A DNA stretch of 44,931 bases from UBA932 sp031548545 (GTDB taxonomy: Bacteria > Bacteroidota > Bacteroidia > Bacteroidales > UBA932): positions 1 to 44,931 of the forward strand of contig JAVBQY010000008.1 of the NCBI GenBank assembly GCA_031548545.1. The letters are read 5' to 3'. The notes below the pieces were generated by a model. The model did not search any database. It was not told the origin of the DNA and saw nothing but the letters and a program-made list of their open reading frames with translations. This document shows, piece after piece, positions 25,160 through 33,062 of this stretch. The position numbers and the translations under genes were made by a program. Every line of letters starts with the position of its first letter. The first letter of the stretch is position 1.

Positions 25160-26699
25160 GCATTTTTATTTATTGGCGGCCCTGCTGGCCGGCATTCTCT
25201 TATCCGCCTGTAACCCGTTCTTGCTGGAGCGCTGGTATTTTCCCGGAGTGGAGCCCGGCGAAGTGTATGACAACAGTTTTGAGGTGAAGACTGTTTATGC
25301 TTCGGATATTTATCAGTATAAGAACGGAACTTTTGAACAGGCAGGGCGTATTCCTGCAAAAACAAACCTAAGGGTATTGGCGGCTTTGGGCGCCAACCCG
25401 GCAGACGGTAATGACTTCACCGTAATCAGTATGAAAGCGGTGGCCTGGTATGTGGTAGAACAGGCCGATGGAACCCGTGTACTGGCCGAAGTGCCGGAGG
25501 CCATGTTGGCACTGAAAACAACCCTTGCCTCTACCGGCGATACCGTCAAATTGAGTAAGGTAGAAGCCGTAATCGCTAAAGACAAGAAGAAATCCTATAA
25601 GTTGTACATAGAAGGAAGTGAAACCGCCTATACGCCGGCCGATTTTAAATTTGACCGCGGTAATTTAGCGGTGTATTATCCGGAATCGCGGCCGGCATTG
25701 ATTGCGGCCGGAGAGGTTGAACAAAAAGTGTTGGGAAAAACATTGGAAGAGGCAGAGGTGGCATTGCTGCTGGCAGACCGCATCGTTGTGGATAAAGGCG
25801 TTAAAACGGCCTATTTTAATAGCTTCGTGGCGGAGAAAGATTCTCTGGTGTTGAGGCCGCTGGCCTTGACCCTGGTGGGCGATACGGTAAGGGCTATTGA
25901 TTGGAGCGGGGCGCAATTGGCCGGCAATATGTTGTGGCCTTGGCAATTCTGGATGGCCATGGTGGGGATGCATGATGACCCGGAGGTAAAGCCGGCCTAT
26001 CAACCGGACTCAAAATTCAAACGATTTTTAGCGGGGAATAATTTTATCCTGGATGCACTGCCTGATCCTTGGGTAAGGCCCGGTTGGCTGGCCGGGGTGT
26101 TTATGCCGGGCTTTACGGCCAGAGCTGTTATAAGTGTTATCCTGTCTATTGTTTTGTTTCTGTTTTTTTATCTCTTTTTGTTGCGCTGGCTGGTCGAAAA
26201 GGCTATTTTTTACATCAGGCCGCTGACCAACAGGTTTGTTATAAATATTAGCTTTGGTTTGTATATGTTGTTGATGGGCTTTACCATATTGATTTTTGGG
26301 ATTGGCCTGAACTTTTTTCTTGTACTCTTTATGCTGGTAGTATTTACCTGGTATGTCCGCATGTCCATAGTGGTTGATGTTGAGTATCACCGTTGCCCTT
26401 ATTGCCATAAGGTGGGTGAGGTGCACTATGTTGGCGTGAGTGACAAGAAGGTCAGCCACTCGGAAGAAACTGTGAAGGATAGAGAATTTGTTGTAGACAA
26501 AATTGTTGAAACTTATCGTGGTAGCGAGAGGGTAGGTTCGAGAAAAGAGGGACACCATGAAGATGTGTCGCGCCGGATACGTTATACGACCAAGCGATGG
26601 AAGGATAATCTGCATTGTAGCGCCTGTGGTAAGGATATTGTTTATAGCAGGCTTGAGTCGGAGTCAAAGGAGGTAGGGCGAACCAGAGTACGGGTTTAA
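25152..26699 (+). CDS. lipoprotein-signal membrane protein with split zinc ribbon
   Basis: The protein has 515 residues. The N-terminus looks like a lipoprotein signal (two basic residues, hydrophobic core, LLSAC with Cys20). Residues 25-320 are a soluble, probably periplasmic region of unknown family. About 323-415 hold three or four membrane segments. The C-terminus contains CPYC, then after a 75-residue charged insertion CSAC, together making a split zinc ribbon. If the first part is exported, the C-terminal ribbon could lie in the cytoplasm with the other operon products. It may couple an envelope signal to the kinase or AAA+ protein. No family recognised. Confidence 0.82.
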   Translation: MSKHFYLLAALLAGILLSACNPFLLERWYFPGVEPGEVYDNSFEVKTVYASDIYQYKNGTFEQAGRIPAKTNLRVLAALGANPADGNDFTVISMKAVAWYVVEQADGTRVLAEVPEAMLALKTTLASTGDTVKLSKVEAVIAKDKKKSYKLYIEGSETAYTPADFKFDRGNLAVYYPESRPALIAAGEVEQKVLGKTLEEAEVALLLADRIVVDKGVKTAYFNSFVAEKDSLVLRPLALTLVGDTVRAIDWSGAQLAGNMLWPWQFWMAMVGMHDDPEVKPAYQPDSKFKRFLAGNNFILDALPDPWVRPGWLAGVFMPGFTARAVISVILSIVLFLFFYLFLLRWLVEKAIFYIRPLTNRFVINISFGLYMLLMGFTILIFGIGLNFFLVLFMLVVFTWYVRMSIVVDVEYHRCPYCHKVGEVHYVGVSDKKVSHSEETVKDREFVVDKIVETYRGSERVGSRKEGHHEDVSRRIRYTTKRWKDNLHCSACGKDIVYSRLESESKEVGRTRVRV

Positions 26700-26723
26700 A
26701 ACAGCTGTCTAAGGAGGTGTAGT

Positions 26724-27317
26724 ATGAAACAATATGATGCCATAGAACGTTATTCGGACGGATCCGCCTATGTAAAGCGGAACGGGAAATATGGGTATTT
26801 GAATGCAGAGGGGGAAGAAACCATTCCCTGTCTGTATGATCATCTGGAAACCATTACACTTCATACCGATCTTTTACGGGTAGAAGTAGACGGAAAGGTT
26901 GGCGTGTTTGATAAGTCTGGGCGTGAAGTGATTGCCTGCCGGTATGAGGAGATGGATCCTTATCCTTATGGCGAGGACCTCCCCATCAGGGTGAGGTTAC
27001 ATGGCCGTTATGGGTTTATTTCGAAACAGGGGGAGGTGCTGATTCAACCGCTATATGAAAAAGCCAGTGTTTTAGCGAATGATAAGGCGGTGGTGCAATC
27101 CGGCGGGAAGTGGGGCCTGATCGACCGGACCGGCAAGCTTCTTATACCCTTTGAGCATGATGCGGTTTCGATCAGGGAGGCCTGTGGGGCTTATGGACAC
27201 TGCTTCAAATTCGTGCGCTGCGTAGATGTGGGGTATAATGTCTCCACCGATGAATATGAATGTCTGCGTTGCGGGCAAAGCGAGCTGCGGCTGGATTACC
27301 ATTGGAGTCAGGATTAA
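26724..27317 (+). CDS. WG-repeat protein with C-terminal zinc-binding segment
   Basis: The protein has 197 residues. Four WG (KWG-type) repeats of about 35 residues are seen: GKYGYLNAEGEETIP, GKVGVFDKSGREVIA, GRYGFISKQGEVLIQ and GKWGLIDRTGKLLIP. Each ends in a YDHL- or YEEM-like turn. WG repeats form beta-rich protein-binding surfaces. The last about 45 residues have a histidine and cysteines (GHCFKFVRC, then CLRCGQ) that could bind zinc. There is no signal peptide. An exceptionally good Shine-Dalgarno AAGGAGGTG (26711-26719) precedes the ATG. In the operon it is probably a binding or sensing partner; I cannot say of what. Confidence 0.9.
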   Translation: MKQYDAIERYSDGSAYVKRNGKYGYLNAEGEETIPCLYDHLETITLHTDLLRVEVDGKVGVFDKSGREVIACRYEEMDPYPYGEDLPIRVRLHGRYGFISKQGEVLIQPLYEKASVLANDKAVVQSGGKWGLIDRTGKLLIPFEHDAVSIREACGAYGHCFKFVRCVDVGYNVSTDEYECLRCGQSELRLDYHWSQD

Positions 27318-27342
27318 GTTTAATTTTAAAAATCTCAGTACA

Positions 27343-28659
27343 ATGATACATTTTGTTTTAACCCGGATGTGGATGTACCACGGTAAGGTGAATGAACGTT
27401 GCTTCAAAAAATTCAGCGATACGCTGGCGGTAAAAGGACAAGCTATACTGGAAACGCCGGTGAACTTTGCTAATGACAATGCCGTCAGGGGGACAATAGT
27501 AGCCCGCTGGCGCGATTTTTCCAGGGAGGGGGAAGAGGGGCATAACCTCTATCCCTGCATTGATCTGGAGCCGGATGCCGCTACCTTATCCTTGTTGCAG
27601 CGCTATTTCCTGAATGCTATACCGGAGTGCCGGTTGGAGGATTGCCGCTTTCGTATTATGGATTACGGCTACCTGAATGTTTTGCTGGTGTTTGCCGTAG
27701 ATAATCCGGACGGCTTGGCGAAAATCAACCGGCAACAGGCTGCCATAACCCGGAAAATCAATGCGTGGATACCGACCCTGGACGCCCCGCTGGACGCCCT
27801 GCAGAAAGAGGGCTATGTGGATGTCAGCGATGATTATTTCGGTATTCCCTTAAAGTTGAAAAATTTTCTGGACATTGACAATTCTGATATGTACACGTAT
27901 CAGGACATGACGGTACTGACCTCCGGAAGCCGGGAGCTGGTGCCGGAGGTGCGGAAATTGTACGGTATTAATGATGCGGCGGATTGTATAGAGCATTATG
28001 AAATCCATGGCATAGACCAGTCACCGGTGATTGCCGTGGAGCAGGAATTGGACCGTTACGCATTGCAGGACCTGGTGGAACCCTACAATTTATTGCTGGC
28101 AGAGATCAATACCTATGATTCTGTCAGTAATCTGAATTATGCTATTATCAAGCTGATGGGTGTTACCGATATGTCGAAAAAGGCGCGCCGTAGCCGGTTC
28201 CGGAAGACTAAAGAGGCTTCGGCCTTTGATAGTTTCACTTCGAGTGATTTGCGTAAGGTAACCATCAATAGCCACTATATTCTGCATTGTATCAATTTCA
28301 GGAAAACGGCTATCCTGCCCTGGCAAAATCTATTCCTGCGCAAGTTCAAGGAAAAGAACCCGTATGAAGAGAACAAGGCGAATTTTGAAAGCTCGGAAGC
28401 AATCATTGCAAAATTGATTGAAGAGAAAACGCAGGAGTCGCAGAAAGGACATTCCAATACCCTGGAAGTCTTGTTTATGTTACTCTCGGCCATTACCATT
28501 TATTCTACCTATGTGGATGTTGTGGCTTTCCTGGACTCGTCACACAGTAATTTTTCACAGATAGCTTCCAATACGTTGGAGGTGAAGATATTTTTGTGCA
28601 TAACCCTGGTAATGGGCTTGATATTCGTGTATATCATCAGGTCTAAACGGAGGGAGTAG
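27343..28659 (+). CDS. uncharacterised protein with two C-terminal membrane segments
   Basis: The protein has 438 residues from the ATG at 27343; the frame is open further upstream but overlaps the WG gene, and MIHFVLTRMWMYHGKV is the natural start. The N-terminal about 370 residues are soluble and helical, with no motif I recognise. About 400-415 and 420-432 are hydrophobic segments (LEVLFMLLSAITIYSTYV and VKIFLCITLVMGLIFVYII), giving a C-terminal membrane hairpin with a basic end (RSKRRE). The two-helix ending recalls CorA-like architecture, but the GMN motif is absent. It is the last gene of the operon: the next gene is convergent, with 19 bp between them. Probably a membrane effector or anchor of the system. 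Confidence 0.82.
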   Translation: MIHFVLTRMWMYHGKVNERCFKKFSDTLAVKGQAILETPVNFANDNAVRGTIVARWRDFSREGEEGHNLYPCIDLEPDAATLSLLQRYFLNAIPECRLEDCRFRIMDYGYLNVLLVFAVDNPDGLAKINRQQAAITRKINAWIPTLDAPLDALQKEGYVDVSDDYFGIPLKLKNFLDIDNSDMYTYQDMTVLTSGSRELVPEVRKLYGINDAADCIEHYEIHGIDQSPVIAVEQELDRYALQDLVEPYNLLLAEINTYDSVSNLNYAIIKLMGVTDMSKKARRSRFRKTKEASAFDSFTSSDLRKVTINSHYILHCINFRKTAILPWQNLFLRKFKEKNPYEENKANFESSEAIIAKLIEEKTQESQKGHSNTLEVLFMLLSAITIYSTYVDVVAFLDSSHSNFSQIASNTLEVKIFLCITLVMGLIFVYIIRSKRRE

Positions 28660-28678
28660 CAGGACCGGCCGTCGTGTT

Positions 28679-29611
28679 TTACCTTCTGTTGGGCGCTATG
28701 GGGGCCTTGGGCGGCGCCGGCTTTTTGTCGAATTGCCAATCTGACCGGGCCGGCTGCGCCTGGTCGTAGTGGTCGGTTTGAAAAGCGCCCTGGAGTAAGC
28801 CGCCGAGGTCGATACCTATGCGCTGTTTATTGTTGAGAATGATGTATGGCGCTACAATGGGGACTGTTTGCCATTTTCCGCGGCGGGGGTCGAAATACTG
28901 CTGCGCCCCCACTTCAACCCCGAAATGTTCGTGCATGTCTACAGATAGAGAGGCGCCGTAATAGGAGGTGCGCATATACGGATTGTAGCCTGCGTTGTTA
29001 TAAGAATGGCTGAGGTAATAAGCGCCGAAGGCGTTGAGGGTCATGAAGTCATTGATCTGGTAGTGCAGGGAGCCGGATATGCCCGTTTCTATCGCTGAAA
29101 AATTGTAGAAATCATATTTTGTCAGGGTGGAGCCCAGGCTGAGCAGGAGCCTGTCTGTCGGCATGAATATATAGGTCATGTTGGCATGGCCGGTCCCCCC
29201 TAATCCTTGCAGGCTGTTCCGTGATCCGGAGGTAAAGATGAATTGCCGTCCGGAGCGCCAGAGGAGCCCGCCGGTCCGGTAGTCGCCGGTAAGCGGGTCG
29301 GTTTGGATTTGTGGTTGGTATTGGATGGCCGGGAGCCGGAAATCCATCTCCCTGCCCAACGCCTGTGGCTCCGGCATCCGGAGGCCTGGATGGTTGAGCG
29401 GAGGATAGCTCATTTCCGGCTGGGCGTAATCAGGTAATCCGCCGGGCATAGCCGGCGGATGGAGCGTGTCGGCAGGGGAGGGCAGGCCGGTGGAGTCTGC
29501 CGGTACGGGCGGCGGCGCAGTCTCCCTTTCCTGCGCTGTTAGGGATGCCGGTAATGATAATAATAGTATTATCAGTGTCTGTGTCCAATGTTGGCGTAGT
29601 GGCGTTAACAT
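28679..29611 (-). CDS. secreted, probably outer-membrane-associated protein, function unknown
   Basis: The protein has 310 residues. The signal peptide ends at about LPASLTA-Q. A Pro/Thr-rich linker follows (about 28-90). The C-terminal two-thirds have alternating aromatic strands (MTYIFMPTDRLLLSLGST, then LHYQINDFMTLNAFGAYYLSH, then YIILNNKQRIGIDLGG), which suggests a beta-barrel or beta-rich outer-membrane protein. The final basic Pro/Lys tail is not a barrel-type ending, so a full barrel is uncertain. The start overlaps the stop of the CNNM gene by 7 bp (ATGTTAA), so it is the second gene of that unit. No family assigned. Confidence 0.8.
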   Translation of the reverse strand: MLTPLRQHWTQTLIILLLSLPASLTAQERETAPPPVPADSTGLPSPADTLHPPAMPGGLPDYAQPEMSYPPLNHPGLRMPEPQALGREMDFRLPAIQYQPQIQTDPLTGDYRTGGLLWRSGRQFIFTSGSRNSLQGLGGTGHANMTYIFMPTDRLLLSLGSTLTKYDFYNFSAIETGISGSLHYQINDFMTLNAFGAYYLSHSYNNAGYNPYMRTSYYGASLSVDMHEHFGVEVGAQQYFDPRRGKWQTVPIVAPYIILNNKQRIGIDLGGLLQGAFQTDHYDQAQPARSDWQFDKKPAPPKAPIAPNRR

Positions 29612-30864
29612 TTTACCAGTACTTTATCGATTCTGGCGCCGTCCATGTCTATGATCTCCATGGCAAAGCCGTGCCACAACAGCTTTTCGCCTTCCTGCGG
29701 CACGCGTTCTAACAGGGCGAGGATGAGGCCTCCCAGGGTGTTGTAGTCATGTTCGGCGTACAGGTCTTCCCGGTCAAAGTATTCCAGGAAGCTGTAGAAT
29801 GAGCACTGTCCGCTGACGAGCAGGCTGCCGTCTTCACGGACAATAATATCCCGTTCTTCTCCTTCATCAAGCACTTCGCCCACCAGGGCGTCCATGATGT
29901 CGGTAAGGGTAACGATGCCTTGCACATCGCCGAATTCATCGGTTACGAAGCCTTGTTTGACACTGTTTTGCTTGAAATATTCCAGTGCGCTGTACACGCT
30001 TTTATTCTTGGGCAGGTAATGGGCGGGGCGCAGGAGTTTGTCCAGCGCAAATCCGGGATCGTCAATCATGCCGAACAGGTCCTTGATGTGGATGATACCG
30101 ACGATTTCGCCGCGGCTGCCGGAGCGGACGGGGTATACATCATGCATATCTTCCAATACTTTTTCACGGATAAGGGCCCTGTCGTCACTCAGGTTGATCC
30201 ACACAAAATCGCTGCGATGGGTCATAATGGAGTCGATATCACGGTCGCCCAGGCTGAAGACCCGTTCTACAATTTCATGCTCTACCTCCTGCACCTCGCC
30301 GGCGTCAAGCCCTTCCCTGACCAAGGTCTTGATCTCTTCTTCCGTTACTTTTTCTTCGCTGTCGGTTATCCCCAGGACCTTGAATACGGCAGCAGTGCTT
30401 TTGGAAAGCAGCCAGACCATAGGCTTCATCAGGTGTGACAGGCCGGCCATGGGCCGGGCGATCAATTTTGATAGCCGCTCGGCCATCGCTAATCCTAAGC
30501 GTTTGGGTACCAACTCGCCGAATACGATGGTCAGGTATGTTACCACCAATACAATGAGGGTGGTGGCGATGCCCTGGGCATAAGGCGCGAGGATCTCCGC
30601 ACGGGCAATAATCCCGGCAAGGCCGAGTGAAAAGGTTTTCCCTGAGTACAAGCCGGTAAGAATACCGATTAAGGTAATTCCTATTTGTACGGTAGATAAA
30701 AATTTATTGGGTTCTTCCGAGAGGTCGAGGGCTGCCCTGGCCGCCTTGTTTCCCTGTTTCGCCTCTGCCTCCAGGCGCGACTTGCGGGCCGAAACCAGTG
30801 CGATTTCCGACATGGAGAAGATCCCGTTAAGCAGGATAAGCGCTGCAATAATGACGAGTTCCAT
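29605..30864 (-). CDS. CNNM/CorC-family transporter with DUF21, CBS pair and CorC_HlyC domains
   Basis: The protein has 419 residues from the ATG at 30864; the frame continues to a TTG, but the -7 promoter element at 30886-30893 excludes that. Order of domains: a DUF21 membrane domain with an N-terminal LVIIAALILLNGIFSMSEIALVSARKSRLE segment and about three further hydrophobic segments; two CBS domains (about 205-330), recognised by MTHRSDFVWI and VYPVRSGSRGEIVGIIHIKDLF; and a C-terminal CorC_HlyC domain (about 340-417) ending GARIDKVLV. Members carry Mg/Co or extrude divalent cations, with the CBS pair sensing nucleotide. It is the first gene of a two-gene unit, divergent from nrfH. Confidence 0.95.
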   Translation of the reverse strand: MELVIIAALILLNGIFSMSEIALVSARKSRLEAEAKQGNKAARAALDLSEEPNKFLSTVQIGITLIGILTGLYSGKTFSLGLAGIIARAEILAPYAQGIATTLIVLVVTYLTIVFGELVPKRLGLAMAERLSKLIARPMAGLSHLMKPMVWLLSKSTAAVFKVLGITDSEEKVTEEEIKTLVREGLDAGEVQEVEHEIVERVFSLGDRDIDSIMTHRSDFVWINLSDDRALIREKVLEDMHDVYPVRSGSRGEIVGIIHIKDLFGMIDDPGFALDKLLRPAHYLPKNKSVYSALEYFKQNSVKQGFVTDEFGDVQGIVTLTDIMDALVGEVLDEGEERDIIVREDGSLLVSGQCSFYSFLEYFDREDLYAEHDYNTLGGLILALLERVPQEGEKLLWHGFAMEIIDMDGARIDKVLVKC

Positions 30865-30885
30865 AACGTTGGCGTATGTTTTGTA

Positions 30886-30917
30886 CAAATATACGTAATG
30901 TTGCTGTTTTTTTCAAA
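30886..30917 (-). promoter_or_regulatory. promoter of the CNNM gene
   Basis: On the minus strand TTTG (30917-30914), a 20-bp spacer and TATATTTG (30893-30886). It sits back to back with the nrf promoter, about 10 bp apart. Confidence 0.75.
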
Positions 30918-30926
30918 ATAAATACT

Positions 30927-30934
30927 TAAATTTG
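30927..30934 (+). promoter_or_regulatory. -7 element of the nrf operon
   Basis: TAAATTTG, 21 bp before the nrfH ATG at 30956. A -33 match is weak, which would fit activator dependence, but I see no clear FNR-type palindrome. Confidence 0.5.
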
Positions 30935-30955
30935 TATGATTTATATAGTAGGAAT

Positions 30956-31537
30956 ATGACTAAATTGCTGGCCCGGATCCCCAATAGTATGATTCTTCCG
31001 TTTTTCATAGCGGGAGGTTTGTTGGCCGGTTTGGGTGCATATGCCGTTTATATGTCACGGGCGCACTCCTATCTGTCTGACGATCCTTCGGCCTGTATCA
31101 ATTGTCATATCATGACGCCTTATTACCAGTCGTGGAACCATAGCTCGCATGCACAATGGGCGAATTGTAACGATTGTCATGTGCCGCACAGTAGCGCCTT
31201 TGCCAAGTATGGTTTTAAGGCGATAGACGGCTTGTATCATTCCGCTGTTTTCACGATAAAAGGGGAGCCGCAGGTTATCCGCCCGCGCGAAGCCAGTAAT
31301 AATGTAATTATGAATAATTGTATCCGTTGCCATACGCAGCTGAATACGGAGTTTGTAAAAACAGGCATGATTTCCTATACGGAGGCAAAGGACGGTAAAG
31401 GCAAAGCATGCTGGGACTGCCATACGCAGGTTCCGCATACCAAGATCGCCAGCCTGGGTTCCTCGCCTGCGGCTATTGTGCCACTGCCTAAGTCGCCTGT
31501 TCCCGATTGGTTGAAGAAAAAAATGCATAAAAAATAA
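30956..31537 (+). CDS. nrfH: NrfH, membrane tetrahaem quinol dehydrogenase
   Basis: The protein has 193 residues from the ATG at 30956 (a TTG 24 bp upstream lies in the promoter element). One N-terminal membrane helix (MILPFFIAGGLLAGLGAYAVY) anchors it facing the periplasm. Four haem motifs follow: CINCH, CNDCH, CIRCH and CWDCH, the NapC/NirT/NrfH family. It takes electrons from menaquinol and passes them to NrfA, forming the ammonifying nitrite reductase complex. It is followed after 16 bp by nrfA, then by two cytochrome c biogenesis genes that attach the haems. This operon implies respiratory nitrite reduction to ammonium or nitrite/NO detoxification. Confidence 0.97.
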   Translation: MTKLLARIPNSMILPFFIAGGLLAGLGAYAVYMSRAHSYLSDDPSACINCHIMTPYYQSWNHSSHAQWANCNDCHVPHSSAFAKYGFKAIDGLYHSAVFTIKGEPQVIRPREASNNVIMNNCIRCHTQLNTEFVKTGMISYTEAKDGKGKACWDCHTQVPHTKIASLGSSPAAIVPLPKSPVPDWLKKKMHKK

Positions 31538-31553
31538 TAAAATCGAATAAACT

Positions 31554-33053
31554 ATGTTGACACGATTAGCAGAAGCCATCAAGCGTAAGCCCATCATCGG
31601 TTGGGGAATATTTGCCGTTGTTATGGTGACCGTTTTTGCGCTGGGATTACTCGCCGCCTCCATTACCGAACGCCGCTCGGAAATTGCCACGCTGTTTGCT
31701 AATAAAAAGGTGGAGATTACAGGCATAGAGTCCCGTAATGAGGTCTGGGGTGAGAACTACCCCCGTGAATACAATACATGGAAGAAGACCGCCGACATGG
31801 ATTTTCGCAGCAAGCACCTGGGCAATATGCCTGAGGATGTCTTGGCGCAGCGCCCTGAAATGGTGGTGCTCTGGGCCGGCTACGCTTTTGCCCAGGATTA
31901 TTCTGCGCCGCGCGGACACATGTATACCCTGGAAGATATGCGGGCCACCTTGCGTACCGGATCTCCGGATGAAAATACAAAGGATATGCAACCCTCTACC
32001 TGCTGGACCTGTAAAAGCCCCGATGTGCCCCGCATGATGCATGAAGTAGGTATTGAGAATTTTTATAAGGCCCCGTGGAGCGCCATGGGCGAACAGATTG
32101 TCAACCCGCTTGGTTGCGCGGATTGCCATGATCCGCTGACAATGGACCTGACGATTACCCGTCCGGGATTGATCGAGGCATTCCAGCGTCAGGGACGCGA
32201 CGTGGCTGATGCCACCCCCCAGGAAATGCGCTCATTGGTATGCGCCCAATGTCATGTGGAATATTTCTTCAAGGGTGACGGCAAGTACCTTACCTTCCCC
32301 TGGGACGGAGGGATGACGGTGGAAGCCATGGAAAAATATTATGACGAAGCGGATTATAAAGACTGGACCCATGCTTTGAGCCGCGCACCGATGCTGAAAG
32401 CGCAGCATCCCGATTACGAACTTTTCCTTTTAGGTCCTCATGCCCAACGTGGTCTGGCCTGCGCCGATTGCCATATGCCGTATGTAGCGGAGGGAGGAAT
32501 AAAATACTCGAATCACCAAATAATGAGTCCTTTGAAGAATATTTCCAATACCTGCCAGGTTTGTCACCGCGATTCGGAAGACAAGTTACGCAGTTATGTA
32601 TACCAGTACCAGGATAAGGCGCTTGAAATCCGCGATCGCGTGGAAGCCGAACTTTCAAAAGCCCATATCATGGCCAAAGCGGCTTGGGATAATGGCGCTT
32701 CGGAAGCTGAAATGGCTCCGGTGCTGAAACTGCTTCGCCAGGCGCAATGGCGCTGGGATTTTTCCGTGGCCTCACATGGCGCTTCTTTCCATGCCCCTGT
32801 TGAAACACAGCGTATATTGGCCCATAGCCTTGATAAGTCTTTATTGGCGCAACTGGCGGTGCAGAAGGTACTGTATGCCCATGATGTGAAGGATGTGCAG
32901 CTGCCGGATATTTCGACCAAAGAAAAGGCGCAGGCTTACATCGGCCTTGATATGAAAACCATCAAGGAAAAGAAGGCCAAATGGATGCAAACCGTGATGC
33001 CGAAATGGGTGCAGTCTGCTAAAGAAAAAGGCCGTTTGTTAAGCGCTAATTAG
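31554..33053 (+). CDS. nrfA: NrfA, pentahaem cytochrome c nitrite reductase
   Basis: The protein has 499 residues. An N-terminal signal-anchor (about 15-38) is followed by the periplasmic enzyme. The active-site haem has the NrfA-specific lysine ligand motif CWTCK (Cys150). Four normal haems follow: CADCH, CAQCH, CADCH and CQVCH. HMPYVAEGG after the fourth motif and the SFHAP ending segment are family features. It reduces nitrite to ammonium with six electrons. It is 9 bp upstream of the ResB-like gene, and all four genes appear cotranscribed. Calcium-type and CxxCK-type NrfA features agree. All five haem sites are intact. Confidence 0.98.
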   Translation: MLTRLAEAIKRKPIIGWGIFAVVMVTVFALGLLAASITERRSEIATLFANKKVEITGIESRNEVWGENYPREYNTWKKTADMDFRSKHLGNMPEDVLAQRPEMVVLWAGYAFAQDYSAPRGHMYTLEDMRATLRTGSPDENTKDMQPSTCWTCKSPDVPRMMHEVGIENFYKAPWSAMGEQIVNPLGCADCHDPLTMDLTITRPGLIEAFQRQGRDVADATPQEMRSLVCAQCHVEYFFKGDGKYLTFPWDGGMTVEAMEKYYDEADYKDWTHALSRAPMLKAQHPDYELFLLGPHAQRGLACADCHMPYVAEGGIKYSNHQIMSPLKNISNTCQVCHRDSEDKLRSYVYQYQDKALEIRDRVEAELSKAHIMAKAAWDNGASEAEMAPVLKLLRQAQWRWDFSVASHGASFHAPVETQRILAHSLDKSLLAQLAVQKVLYAHDVKDVQLPDISTKEKAQAYIGLDMKTIKEKKAKWMQTVMPKWVQSAKEKGRLLSAN

Positions 33054-33062
33054 GATAACAGT

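Noticed and set aside
16254..28659. Reading the kinase/AAA+/FHA operon as a type VI or type VII secretion cluster
   Set aside because: No sheath, VgrG, TssM-like, EssC/FtsK-type or WXG100 protein is present; only the signalling parts are shared.
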